64,000 bases of DNA from Pseudomonas cedrina subsp. cedrina (GTDB lineage: Bacteria > Pseudomonadota > Gammaproteobacteria > Pseudomonadales > Pseudomonadaceae), in assembly GCF_001983175.1 (NCBI RefSeq), contig NZ_MNPW01000007.1:186001-250000 (forward strand). Direction: 5' to 3'. Made by a program: the position numbers and the translations under genes. The notes under the pieces were generated by a model, which saw only the letters and a program-made list of their open reading frames with translations, was not told the origin of the DNA and did no database searches. Position 1 is the first letter of the stretch. Each line of letters opens with the position of its first letter. Shown piece by piece: positions 44,996-53,443 of the stretch.

Positions 44996-46654
44996 ATGTA
45001 CGTATACGACGAATACGATCAGCGCATCATTGAGGACCGCGTCAAGCAGTTCCGTGATCAGACCCGACGCTATCTGGCAGGTGAACTGAGCGAAGAAGAG
45101 TTCCGCCCTCTGCGCCTGCAAAATGGCCTTTACGTTCAGCGCTTTGCGCCAATGCTGCGGGTGGCCGTGCCCTATGGCCAACTGACGTCGCGCCAGACGC
45201 GAATGATGGCCAAGATTGCCCGCGACTTCGACAAGGGCTATGCCCACATCAGTACCCGCCAGAACGTACAGTTCAACTGGCCGGCGCTGGAAGACGTGCC
45301 GGACATCCTGGCTGAACTGGCCACCGTGCAGATGCACGCCATCCAGACCAGCGGTAACTGCCTGCGCAACGTGACCACCGACCAATTCGCCGGCGTTGCC
45401 GCCGATGAGCTGATCGACCCACGCCCCTGGTGCGAAATCGTCCGCCAATGGACGACGTTCCACCCCGAGTTCGCGTACCTGCCCCGCAAGTTCAAGATCG
45501 CCATCAATGGCTCGACCTCGGACCGCGCCGCCATTGAAGTGCACGATATCGGCCTGGAGCCGGTGCACAACGCCGCCGGCGAGCTGGGCTTTCGCGTACT
45601 GGTCGGTGGCGGCCTCGGCCGTACCCCGGTGGTCGGCGCGTTCATTAACGAGTTCCTGCCGTGGCAGGACCTGTTGAGCTACCTTGACGCCATCCTGCGG
45701 GTCTACAACCGCTATGGCCGTCGTGACAACAAGTACAAGGCCCGGATCAAGATCCTGGTAAAAGCGCTGACCCCTGAAGTGTTCGCACAGAAAGTCGACG
45801 CTGAAATGGAGCACCTGCGCGGCGGCCAGACCACCCTGACCGAAGCCGAAGTGCACCGCGTGGCCAAGCATTTCGTCGACCCTGAATACAAGGCCCTGAG
45901 CAATCAGGACGCCGAGTTGGCAGCGCTGGATAAAGAACACCCGGGGTTCGCCCGCTGGCGTGGCCGCAACACCCTGGCGCACAAGAAGCCGGGCTATGTG
46001 GCGGTGACCCTGTCGCTCAAGCCTACCGGTGTTGCACCGGGCGATATCACCGACAAGCAGCTCGACGCCGTCGCCGACCTGGCCGACCGCTACAGCTTCG
46101 GCCAATTGCGCACCTCCCACGAGCAGAACATCATCCTCGCGGACGTCGAGCAGAGCCAACTGTTCACCCTGTGGGGCGAGCTGCGCGAAAGCGGTTTCGC
46201 CACGCCGAACATCGGCCTGCTGACCGACATCATCTGCTGCCCGGGCGGCGACTTCTGCTCCCTGGCCAACGCCAAGTCGATCCCGATCGCCGAATCGATC
46301 CAGCGTCGTTTCGACGACCTGGACTACCTGTTCGACATCGGCGAGCTGGACCTGAACATTTCCGGTTGCATGAACGCCTGTGGTCACCACCACGTCGGCC
46401 ATATCGGCATCCTGGGCGTGGACAAGAAAGGCGAAGAATTCTACCAAGTGTCCCTGGGTGGCAGCGCCAGCCGCGATGCGAGCCTGGGCAAGATCCTCGG
46501 CCCGTCCTTCGCCCAGGAAGCCATGCCCGAGGTGATCGGCAAACTGATCGATGTGTACATCGAACAGCGCACCGAAGATGAACGTTTCATCGACACCTAC
46601 CAGCGCATCGGCATTGACCTGTTCAAGGAGCGCGTCTATGCAGCGAATCATTAA
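44996..46654 (+). CDS. cysI: sulfite/nitrite reductase hemoprotein subunit
   Basis: A 552-residue siroheme and 4Fe-4S enzyme that reduces sulfite to sulfide for cysteine synthesis. The cluster and siroheme ligands are the Cys-x5-Cys pair at 415/421 (CPGGDFC) and the Cys-x3-Cys pair at 458/462 (CMNAC), followed by GHHHVGH. The N-terminal ferredoxin-like half has HISTRQNVQFNW and TSGNCLRN. ATG at 44996 is chosen since AGGA sits eight bases upstream. It overlaps the downstream DUF934 gene by 17 bases, forming a sulfur-assimilation pair. CysB control is likely from family knowledge but I could not pin a site. Confidence 0.95.
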   Translation: MYVYDEYDQRIIEDRVKQFRDQTRRYLAGELSEEEFRPLRLQNGLYVQRFAPMLRVAVPYGQLTSRQTRMMAKIARDFDKGYAHISTRQNVQFNWPALEDVPDILAELATVQMHAIQTSGNCLRNVTTDQFAGVAADELIDPRPWCEIVRQWTTFHPEFAYLPRKFKIAINGSTSDRAAIEVHDIGLEPVHNAAGELGFRVLVGGGLGRTPVVGAFINEFLPWQDLLSYLDAILRVYNRYGRRDNKYKARIKILVKALTPEVFAQKVDAEMEHLRGGQTTLTEAEVHRVAKHFVDPEYKALSNQDAELAALDKEHPGFARWRGRNTLAHKKPGYVAVTLSLKPTGVAPGDITDKQLDAVADLADRYSFGQLRTSHEQNIILADVEQSQLFTLWGELRESGFATPNIGLLTDIICCPGGDFCSLANAKSIPIAESIQRRFDDLDYLFDIGELDLNISGCMNACGHHHVGHIGILGVDKKGEEFYQVSLGGSASRDASLGKILGPSFAQEAMPEVIGKLIDVYIEQRTEDERFIDTYQRIGIDLFKERVYAANH

Positions 46655-47132
46655 AAACAACGAAGTCGTCGACGAAACCTGGCACCTGCTGCCCAAGGAT
46701 GCGAGCTTCGACGGCATCTCCAACTGCGACGACCTGATCGTGCCGCTGGCGCTGTGGCGTGAACACGGCCACGCGCTCAAGGCCCGCGACGGCGGCCTGG
46801 GTGTGTGGCTGGACGCCGATGAAGAAGCCGAGGAGATCGGTGACGACGTGGAACATTTCCAAGTCATCGCCCTGAACTTCCCGGCCTTCACCGACGGTCG
46901 CAACTACTCCAACGCGCGGCTGCTGCGTGACCGTTACGGTTACAAAGGCGAATTGCGCGCGATTGGCGATGTACTGCGCGACCAGCTCTTCTACCTGCGC
47001 CGCTGCGGGTTCGACGCCTTCGCCCTGCGCGCCGACAAAGACCCGTACGAAGCGCTGGAAAGCCTCAAGGACTTCTCGGTGACGTACCAGGCCGCGACGG
47101 ACGAACCGCTGCCCTTGTTCCGACGCCGCTGA
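46638..47132 (+). CDS. DUF934 protein, sulfite reductase-associated
   Basis: A 164-residue protein of DUF934, which nearly always sits next to cysI-type reductases in beta- and gammaproteobacteria and is thought to take part in sulfite reduction. Typical phrases are LPLFRRR at the end, NFPAFTDGRNYSNARLLRDRYG in the middle and GDVLRDQLFYLRRCGFDAF. The start ATG at 46638 lies inside the end of cysI, with AAGGAG nine bases upstream. No cofactor motif is visible. The gene ends just before a large inverted repeat. Confidence 0.92.
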   Translation: MQRIIKNNEVVDETWHLLPKDASFDGISNCDDLIVPLALWREHGHALKARDGGLGVWLDADEEAEEIGDDVEHFQVIALNFPAFTDGRNYSNARLLRDRYGYKGELRAIGDVLRDQLFYLRRCGFDAFALRADKDPYEALESLKDFSVTYQAATDEPLPLFRRR

Positions 47133-47135
47133 ACC

Positions 47136-47263
47136 TGTAGGAGCGAGGGGGGCGCCTAGCCCTTGCTCGCGAAGATAGCCAACGATAACGCGCGCGCCCT
47201 GGATATACGCGGTGTCATGGCGTTTTTCGCGAGCAAGAGCTAGGCGCCCCCCTCGCTCCTACA
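47136..47263. repeat. REPIN of the GGGGGGCGCCTAGC subtype
   Basis: TGTAGGAGCGAGGGGGGCGC (47136) extends into CTAGC and CTTGCTCGCGAA, and is mirrored at the right, ending 47263. Arms are about 37 bases with a small mismatch. It supplies the stop codon region of the merR-type gene. Confidence 0.9.
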
Positions 47264-47651
47264 AGCTGTCCAGTATCTGCTGCTGCCCCATTGAACACGT
47301 CCCCCCTTCCGGCTGGGCCCGCACCACTTCGATCACCCCCAGCAACTGCGCCTTGCTGTGGGCCAACTGCGCCTGCATCTGTTCGATCTGCGTCACCTTG
47401 CGCTCAAGCGCTTCGATCAGCGCCTCGCGCTTATGCTCTCCCGGCGCGGGCATCAATGCCTTGAGTTCCTGCAAGGTGAAGCCGGCTTGCTGCGCGCTCT
47501 GGATCAATTGCAGGGTGTGCAACGCCTGCGGGGCATAGCGCCGATAGCCATTGGCCTGGCGCCCCACCTGGCTGATCAGCCCTTCGGCTTCATAGAAGCG
47601 GATACGCGACGCCGCCAGCCCACTTTGTTTTGCCAACTCACCTATGTTCAT
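47259..47651 (-). CDS. MerR family transcriptional regulator
   Basis: A 130-residue regulator. The N-terminal winged helix is MNIGELAKQSGLAASRIRFYEAEGLI, then RQANGYRRYAPQALHTLQLIQSAQQAGFTLQELKAL, followed by a coiled-coil dimer helix (residues 70-110). A single Cys near the C-terminus (GGTCSMGQQQ) could sense a thiol-reactive or electrophilic compound; that is inference. It is divergent from the oxidoreductase gene and should act on the palindrome between them. Its stop codon lies inside the adjacent REPIN. Confidence 0.93.
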   Translation of the reverse strand: MNIGELAKQSGLAASRIRFYEAEGLISQVGRQANGYRRYAPQALHTLQLIQSAQQAGFTLQELKALMPAPGEHKREALIEALERKVTQIEQMQAQLAHSKAQLLGVIEVVRAQPEGGTCSMGQQQILDSL

Positions 47652-47663
47652 TACAACGCCCGC

Positions 47664-47694
47664 TTGACATTAAAGTTAACTTTAAGCTTAGCCT
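47664..47694 (+). promoter_or_regulatory. MerR-type promoter with 19-bp spacer and palindromic operator
   Basis: TTGACA (47664) and TAGCCT (47689) are 19 bases apart, the long spacer typical of MerR-controlled promoters. The spacer contains the perfect 16-base palindrome TTAAAGTTAACTTTAA (47670-47685). It drives the oxidoreductase gene. Confidence 0.82.
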
Positions 47695-47722
47695 GGGACC
47701 TCCCCCGCTCAGGAGTCAACCC

Positions 47723-48955
47723 ATGTCACCTTTTGAAGCCTTGCAACTGCCCAATGGTCAAGTCATCGCCAACCGTATCGCCAAGGCCGCGATGGAGGAG
47801 AATATGGCGGATGCCAACCAGGCCCCCTCGCGCCAATTGAAGCAGCTTTACAAGGCCTGGGCGGACGGCGAGCCGGGCCTGTTGTTGACCGGCAACGTGA
47901 TGATCGACCGCCGCGCCATGACCGGCCCCGGCGGCGTGGCCCTGGAAGATGAACAACACTTGGACAGCTTTCGCGAATGGGCGGACGTGGCCCGCGCCAA
48001 GGGCGTGCACTTCTGGGTGCAGCTCAGCCATCCGGGGCGCCAGACCATGGCCAACCTCGGCCAGCAAGCGTTGGCGCCCTCCGCGGTTGCGCTGGACCTG
48101 GGCGGGTTTTCCAGGATGTTCGCCAAGCCCAAGGCGATGAGCGAAGACCAGATCCAGGACGTGATCCAACGCTTCGCCACCAGCGCGCGCCTGGCCGAGA
48201 AAGCCGGGTTCACCGGCGTGCAGATCCATGGCGCCCACGGTTACCTGCTCAGCCAGTTTCTGTCGCCGTTGAGCAACCAGCGCACCGACCGCTGGGGCGG
48301 CCCCCTGGAGAACCGCGCACGCCTGTTGCTGGAGGTGATCCACGCCGTGCGCGCCGTGGTCAGCCCGTCGTTCTGCGTGGCGGTCAAACTCAATTCGGCG
48401 GACTTCCAGCGTGGTGGTTTCGACGAAGCCGATGCGCGCAGGGTGGTCGAGATGCTCAACCCGCTGCCCATCGACTTGCTGGAATTGTCCGGCGGCAGCT
48501 ACGAAGCCCCGGCCATGCAAGGCGAAGCACGGGACGGTCGCACCCTGGCTCGCGAGGCGTACTTCCTCGAATTCGCCGCGCAAATGGCGAGCATCGCCAA
48601 GATGCCGCTGATGGTCACCGGTGGTATTCGCCGCCTGCCAATCGTGCAGCAAGTGCTCGACAGCGGCATCGCCATGGCCGGCATTGCCACTGCCCTGACG
48701 CTGGAACCGCAGTTGCTGCGCCACTGGCGCGAAGGCCGCGACCCCAACCCGCAACTCAAGCCGATCGACTGGAAGCGCAAGCCTCTGGCGTCGCTTGCCA
48801 CCCTCGCGGTGGTGCGCGACCAGATGCGCCGCCTCAGTCGCGGCCTCTTGCCCAAGGCCAAGGTTGCCCCCTGCATGGCACTGGTGCGTGACCAATGGTT
48901 TATCGCCCGGCGCACCCGGCAATACCGTGCGGCCATGACACAAACGTCCAATTAA
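47723..48955 (+). CDS. NADH:flavin oxidoreductase, old yellow enzyme family
   Basis: A 410-residue FMN-dependent oxidoreductase of the OYE class. The barrel shows ANRIAKAAMEENMA (strand 1), VQLSHPGRQ and the substrate/FMN motif GVQIHGAHGYLLSQFLSPLSNQRTDRWGG, then VTGGIRR for FMN phosphate binding. The usual OYE role is reduction of alpha,beta-unsaturated carbonyls or nitro compounds. An AGGAG ribosome site lies eight bases before the ATG at 47723. Control by the divergent MerR regulator suggests induction by a reactive electrophile, which is inference. poxB follows about 80 bases downstream. Confidence 0.94.
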   Translation: MSPFEALQLPNGQVIANRIAKAAMEENMADANQAPSRQLKQLYKAWADGEPGLLLTGNVMIDRRAMTGPGGVALEDEQHLDSFREWADVARAKGVHFWVQLSHPGRQTMANLGQQALAPSAVALDLGGFSRMFAKPKAMSEDQIQDVIQRFATSARLAEKAGFTGVQIHGAHGYLLSQFLSPLSNQRTDRWGGPLENRARLLLEVIHAVRAVVSPSFCVAVKLNSADFQRGGFDEADARRVVEMLNPLPIDLLELSGGSYEAPAMQGEARDGRTLAREAYFLEFAAQMASIAKMPLMVTGGIRRLPIVQQVLDSGIAMAGIATALTLEPQLLRHWREGRDPNPQLKPIDWKRKPLASLATLAVVRDQMRRLSRGLLPKAKVAPCMALVRDQWFIARRTRQYRAAMTQTSN

Positions 48956-49034
48956 TCACGGGAGTATTCGCCATGATCGAACTGTCCCCTATTGATCTCA
49001 CCGTTTTTAACCTCACTGACGATTGGAGTTCTTC

Positions 49035-50759
49035 ATGGCGAAAATCAACCTGGCCCAGCAGTTGGCGACCACCCTTGAACAGGCGGGCGTCAAGCGCATC
49101 TGGGGCCTGACCGGCGACAGCCTCAATGGCCTCACCGACGCCCTGCGCACCATGGACAGCATCGAGTGGATGCATGTGCGCCACGAAGAAGTGGCGGCGT
49201 TCGCCGCCGGGGCCGAAGCGGCCGCCACCGGTGAGCTGACCGTCTGCGCCGGCAGCTGCGGGCCGGGTAATCTGCACTTGATCAATGGCCTGTTCGACTG
49301 CCATCGCAACCATGTGCCGGTGCTGGCGATTGCCGCGCAGATTCCGTCCTCGGAGATCGGCCTGAATTACTTCCAGGAAACCCATCCCCAGGAGCTGTTC
49401 AAAGAGTGCAGCCACTTTATCGAACTGGTCACCAACCCCGAGCAAATGCCCCAGGTGCTGCACCGCGCCATGCGCTCGGCGATTCTCAATCGTGGGGTGG
49501 CGGTGGTGGTGATTCCGGGGGATGTGTCGCTGCTGGAAGTGGAAGACAAGCTCAAGCCATGGCCTGCCCTGCACGCCCCGCGCACACTGCCGGCGGAACA
49601 GGACCTGCAACGCCTCACCGAGATCCTTCAAAGCAGCCAGAAGACTACCCTGCTGTGCGGCAGCGGCTGTGCCGGTGCCCATGACCAGGTGGTGGCGCTG
49701 GCAGACGCGCTGGGCGCGCCGGTGGTGCATGCCCTGCGCGGCAAGGAACATGTGGAGTGGGATAACCCGTTCGACGTGGGCATGACCGGCCTGATCGGTT
49801 TCAGCTCCGGTTACCACGCCATGCTCGATTGCGACACGTTGATCATGCTGGGTACCGACTTTCCGTACCGCCAGTTCTACCCCACCGATGCAACCATCAT
49901 CCAGGTTGACCGTGATCCGCAGGCGCTCGGCCGTCGCGCCACCTTGGATCTGGGGATTGCCGCCGACGTCAGCGAAACCATCGGCGCCCTGCTGCCGCGC
50001 TTGACGCGCAAGACCGACCGCAGCTTTCTCGAGACTTCCTTGAAGCACTACGAAAAAGCACGCCAGAGGCTGGATGACCTTGCGCAGCCGTCCAAGGCCG
50101 ACCGGCCGATCCATCCTCAATATGTGGCGCGCTTGCTCAGCGAACTGGCGGATGACGATGCGATCTTCACCGCCGACGTCGGCTCGCCGACCGTATGGGC
50201 TGCGCGCTATCTGAAAATGAACGGCAAGCGCCGGCTGATCGGTTCGTTCAACCACGGCTCGATGGCCAATGCCATGCCCCAGGCCATTGGCGCGCAGGCC
50301 GCCTTTCCCGGTCGCCAGGTGATTTCGATGTCGGGAGACGGTGGTTTCGCGATGTTGATGGGCGACTTCATCTCGTTGGCGCAACTGAAGCTGCCGGTGA
50401 AAGTCATCGTGTTCGATAACGCGTCGCTGGGCTTTGTCGCCATGGAAATGAAAGCGGCAGGTTACCTCGACGCCGGCACAGAGCTGAAAAACCCGGACTT
50501 CGCGGCCATGTCCAACGCCATGGGCATTCTCGGCATCCGCGTGGAGCAATCCGAAGACCTCGAACCGGCCCTGCGCCGCGCCCTGGCCCATGACGGCCCG
50601 GTGCTGGTGGATGTGGTCACTGCCACCCAGGAGTTGGTGATGCCGCCGACGATCAAGCTGGAGCAGGCCAAAGGGTTCAGCCTGTATATGCTCAAGGCGG
50701 TGATGAGTGGGCGTGGGGATGAGGTGATCGAACTGGCGCGGACTAACTGGTTGCGCTGA
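49035..50759 (+). CDS. poxB: pyruvate dehydrogenase (quinone), PoxB type
   Basis: A 574-residue thiamine-diphosphate and FAD enzyme, close to E. coli PoxB (572), which oxidatively decarboxylates pyruvate to acetate and CO2 and passes electrons to quinone at the membrane. The TPP-activating Glu is in HVRHEEVAAFAAGAEA, the FAD domain includes GLTGDSLNGL and later MLGTDFPYRQFYP, and the TPP-Mg motif is SGDGGFAMLMGDFISLAQLKLP...FDN. A TTGGAG ribosome site precedes the ATG at 49035. It may be cotranscribed with the upstream oxidoreductase. Confidence 0.95.
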   Translation: MAKINLAQQLATTLEQAGVKRIWGLTGDSLNGLTDALRTMDSIEWMHVRHEEVAAFAAGAEAAATGELTVCAGSCGPGNLHLINGLFDCHRNHVPVLAIAAQIPSSEIGLNYFQETHPQELFKECSHFIELVTNPEQMPQVLHRAMRSAILNRGVAVVVIPGDVSLLEVEDKLKPWPALHAPRTLPAEQDLQRLTEILQSSQKTTLLCGSGCAGAHDQVVALADALGAPVVHALRGKEHVEWDNPFDVGMTGLIGFSSGYHAMLDCDTLIMLGTDFPYRQFYPTDATIIQVDRDPQALGRRATLDLGIAADVSETIGALLPRLTRKTDRSFLETSLKHYEKARQRLDDLAQPSKADRPIHPQYVARLLSELADDDAIFTADVGSPTVWAARYLKMNGKRRLIGSFNHGSMANAMPQAIGAQAAFPGRQVISMSGDGGFAMLMGDFISLAQLKLPVKVIVFDNASLGFVAMEMKAAGYLDAGTELKNPDFAAMSNAMGILGIRVEQSEDLEPALRRALAHDGPVLVDVVTATQELVMPPTIKLEQAKGFSLYMLKAVMSGRGDEVIELARTNWLR

Positions 50760-50780
50760 TCGAAGGTTTGGCATCGTCCA

Positions 50781-50995
50781 AATGTGGGAGCGGGCTTGCT
50801 CGCGAATGCGGTCTGTAGTGAGCGGGCTTGCCCCGCGCTGGGCTGCGAAGCGGCCCCAATAAAGACACCGCCGCCCTCCAGGTAGAACCGAGTCGCCTGG
50901 TTGGGGGCGGCTTCGCCACCCAGCGCGGGGCAAGCCCGCTCACTACACTGCGCATTCGCGAGCAAGTCGAATCGTCGCACCGCCGCTCCCACATT
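50781..50995. repeat. outer REPIN with another REPIN inserted in its loop
   Basis: AATGTGGGAGCGGGCTTGCT at 50781 runs into CGCGAATGCG and is mirrored by CGCATTCGCGAGCAAG and GCTCCCACATT at the end (50995). The right arm has an extra TCGAATCGTCGCACCG block. The inner element 50814-50947 occupies the loop. Confidence 0.88.
50814..50947. repeat. inner REPIN, different subtype
   Basis: TGTAGTGAGCGGGCTTGCCC at 50814 (continuing CGCGCTGGG) is mirrored by CCCAGCGCGGGGCAAGCCCG and TCACTACA ending at 50947. The arms are about 29 bases and perfect. This element has GTAGTGAGC edges instead of GTGGGAGC, so it is a separate subtype sitting inside the outer element. Confidence 0.88.
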
Positions 50996-51010
50996 GGACC
51001 TTCAGTGTTC

Positions 51011-51568
51011 TCAGGATTTCTGTTTTTCTACCCACTGTGCGTAGGCATCAATAAACGCCTGCAGGAACGGCCTGGTCTTTTCCGACACCTTCCCCGCCTC
51101 ATCAAACACGCTGCCCGCCCCGCCCAGGTAGGCTTCCGGCTGCTGCATGCACCACACATCCAGGAACACCAGCGACTGGCGCAGATGATGGTTGGCGCCA
51201 AACCCGCCAATCGCACCCGGCGACACGCTGATGATCGCCCCCGGCTTGCCGCTCCAGGCACTCTGGCCGTACGGCCGGGAACCTACGTCAATCGCATTCT
51301 TCAACGGGGCGGGCACGGAGCGGTTGTATTCCGGGGTCACAAACAGCACCGCGTCGGATGAACTCACCTGTTGGCGGAAAGTACTGTAGGCTGCGGGCGG
51401 TGAATCGCCGTCAATGTCTTCGTTGTAGAGCGGCAAATCGCCAATTTCCACAATGCTCAACTTCAGGTTGGCAGGGGCCAGTTCGGCCAGTGCCAGCGCG
51501 ACTTTGCGGTTGATCGAGTCTTTTCTCAAGCTGCCGACCACGACGGCTACGGTGTAGACCTTGCTCAT
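51011..51568 (-). CDS. NADPH-dependent FMN reductase
   Basis: A 185-residue flavodoxin-fold reductase of the ChrR/azoreductase type. The FMN phosphate loop is VVVGSLRKDSINRKVA (residues 10-25) and the flavin-binding TPEYNRSVPAPLKNAIDVGSR (99-119) is diagnostic, as is SVSPGAIGGFGANHHLRQ. Members make FMNH2 or reduce quinones, chromate and azo dyes, guarding against oxidative stress. The single-gene unit is convergent with poxB across the nested REPINs. The true substrate is open. Confidence 0.93.
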   Translation of the reverse strand: MSKVYTVAVVVGSLRKDSINRKVALALAELAPANLKLSIVEIGDLPLYNEDIDGDSPPAAYSTFRQQVSSSDAVLFVTPEYNRSVPAPLKNAIDVGSRPYGQSAWSGKPGAIISVSPGAIGGFGANHHLRQSLVFLDVWCMQQPEAYLGGAGSVFDEAGKVSEKTRPFLQAFIDAYAQWVEKQKS

Positions 51569-51795
51569 TGGGGTTTCCCGACGTCTGACTAAAGGAGCTT
51601 GTAGTTATAAAGTCTTCGCGGCGTGCGCACCAGAAGGTTTTGAGAATCCGCAGGACGTTTACCTTGCGGCATAACGCGTAGGAAGCGTCTGAAATTACCG
51701 ATGAATAGTATTTTTATTCCGTAAGTAAACTACCCCGCTCCATAACGGTCTACAGAACCGCAAATCGAGTGTTTATCTCCAGAGGTTCTAAACAG

Positions 51796-52032
51796 ATGGC
51801 AGCAGTACTAGTCGGACAGTTTCATGCCAGAGACGCAGAAGGACGTGTGTATTCGGTGCATGAGTTCCAGGAATCAGACCCGGCGCAAGGCGCCCTGGCT
51901 GGCTCGGCACCTACCACCACCTACAAGCTGGCCATTGGCGATCGTGTAGAGAAACTGGAAGGCGACGAATTCAAGCTGATTCAATCGGGCACCATTCTTG
52001 TGCGTGAGTCGCAAACCACACTCGCTTCATAA
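51796..52032 (+). CDS. conserved small hypothetical protein (78 aa)
   Basis: A 78-residue soluble protein, mainly beta strands (VLVGQFHARDAEGRVYSVHEF, TYKLAIGDRVEKLEGDEFKLI, TILVRES), with no signal peptide. I set the start at ATG 51796, since AGAGG lies ten bases upstream; an extended frame to 51769 lacks a proper site. The composition looks like a small core protein of Pseudomonas. I know no function. It is alone between the divergent FMN reductase gene and a convergent small membrane protein gene. Confidence 0.78.
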   Translation: MAAVLVGQFHARDAEGRVYSVHEFQESDPAQGALAGSAPTTTYKLAIGDRVEKLEGDEFKLIQSGTILVRESQTTLAS

Positions 52033-52095
52033 GGCTCGCCCTGTCCACCTGCCCGGTCCTGGCCATTGATGATGGCGTCGACTGGGCCGGGGCGA

Positions 52096-52440
52096 TCACG
52101 GCCGATGAATCTGCGTGACTTCAATTTCCTGCTCGCCCTCGACCTGTTTCAAGGTCACCAGCAAACGCCCGCGCTCGCCCTCCACCGCAAATATTGAACG
52201 CTGGTAACCCGCCGTGTTGTAACCGGGATGCGCGACCACCTGCCTGACCAGTGCCACGTCCAGCACCGCGCCCACCTGTTCGGCCACCTGTTCCTGTGAG
52301 CGAATGAACGCCTCAAGTGCCAGGTTTTCCGGCGTGGTTTCGCTTTGAGTGTTGAAGAGATAAGCGGCCGCGCACCCGATGGTCACCAGGACCACCCACT
52401 GCTTGACCGTTACCCCGAGGAATATCGAGGGTAGAGGCAT
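52096..52440 (-). CDS. hypothetical single-pass membrane protein (114 aa)
   Basis: A 114-residue protein with one N-terminal hydrophobic helix at about 10-29 (VTVKQWVVLVTIGCAAAYLF) and a periplasmic or soluble tail with strands VVAHPGYNTAGYQRSIFAVEGE and RLLVTLKQVEGEQEIEVTQIH. The helix may act as a signal anchor. I recognise no family. It is divergent from the LysR regulator across 109 bases, so it could be a target of that regulator; this is inference only. Confidence 0.7.
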   Translation of the reverse strand: MPLPSIFLGVTVKQWVVLVTIGCAAAYLFNTQSETTPENLALEAFIRSQEQVAEQVGAVLDVALVRQVVAHPGYNTAGYQRSIFAVEGERGRLLVTLKQVEGEQEIEVTQIHRP

Positions 52441-52549
52441 TTGAGACCAGACCTGTTTTTGTTGTTAACGCCGGTAGCCGGCTTTGGTCGTTGATGATCA
52501 GCGCAGCCATTCTATTGAATACACAGCGCGCTGCACATAGACTCCGGCG

Positions 52550-53443
52550 ATGCGTTTACGTCATATCGAAGTGATTCAGGCCATTTTGCAGACCGGACAC
52601 CCAGGCCTGGCCGCCGAGTGGTTGCAACTTCCCGTGGGCGATGTAGAGGCGGCGCTCAAGGAAGCCGAGCAGCAACTGGGCTTTATGCTCTTTGCCAGCG
52701 TCCGTGGACGTTTGCAGGCAACCCGCGAAACCCTGGAGTTGCAGGCACACATCGCCCATGTGTATGAGGCGCTGGAACCCGTGCAACGCCTGGCCAGCCG
52801 CTTGAAACACCATCACGCCCCGACCCTGCGCGCCCTGTGCACGCCGCCCCTGGCTAACCAACTGCTGCCGCAAAGCATCGCGATGCTACGCCGGCGCTTC
52901 CAGGACACCCCGTGCAACCTGTCGAGCCAGCCCACCCGAGAGATCGTCAGGAGCCTGCTGCTGCACGAAGCCGACGTGGGGCTGAGCCTGCATGATCCGC
53001 AACACCCGCAGATCCACAGCGTCGTGCTGGCCCAGGGCAAGCTGCAATTGCTCGCACCCCATGGCTGGCTCAAACCCAAGCAGAAGTACATCGCGGTGCA
53101 GGACCTGGCGGGACAATCGATGATCGGGCTTGAGGGCCAGGACCCGCTCAGCCGCCTGCTGGATGCCAAGCTGCAAGCCTTGCGCCCGTTGCCGGTGGTG
53201 CAGACGCGCGTACAGACCTACCAGATGATGCGCAGCATGGTGGAAGCCGGAGAAGGCTTGGCGGTGGTCGATCCCTTCACCGCGTGCGGCGCGCGGGAGG
53301 CAGGGCTGGATGCGTGCCCGGTGTCGCCGCCGATCATGGTCAGCCTGTATGCTCTGACCCTCAAGGAAGCCGCAGCCTCCCCCGCGCTGAATGCGCTGTT
53401 GGAGATCGTGACGCAGAAGGCCGAAGGCCTGCTGGCGGGCTAA
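52550..53443 (+). CDS. LysR family transcriptional regulator
   Basis: A 297-residue regulator with the LysR layout: an N-terminal winged helix (MRLRHIEVIQAILQTGHPGLAAEWLQLP...LFASVRGRLQATRE) and a two-lobed effector-binding domain (LRALCTPPLANQLLPQSI, then GEGLAVVDPFTACG). The helix-turn-helix is slightly atypical, with VGDVEAALKEAEQQLG in place of the usual QPAVSRQIRQLE. The effector is unknown. It is divergent from the single-pass membrane protein gene and runs into the convergent GNAT gene, overlapping its end by four bases. Confidence 0.92.
   Translation: MRLRHIEVIQAILQTGHPGLAAEWLQLPVGDVEAALKEAEQQLGFMLFASVRGRLQATRETLELQAHIAHVYEALEPVQRLASRLKHHHAPTLRALCTPPLANQLLPQSIAMLRRRFQDTPCNLSSQPTREIVRSLLLHEADVGLSLHDPQHPQIHSVVLAQGKLQLLAPHGWLKPKQKYIAVQDLAGQSMIGLEGQDPLSRLLDAKLQALRPLPVVQTRVQTYQMMRSMVEAGEGLAVVDPFTACGAREAGLDACPVSPPIMVSLYALTLKEAAASPALNALLEIVTQKAEGLLAG

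Noticed and set aside
44903..46903. 666-codon open frame opposite cysI
   Set aside because: Antisense shadow of cysI and the DUF934 gene.
48973..49110. 45-codon open frame between the oxidoreductase gene and poxB
   Set aside because: It has a fair GGGAG site but overlaps the start of poxB by 76 bases, and the part inside poxB reads as a shadow. A leader peptide is possible but unsupported.
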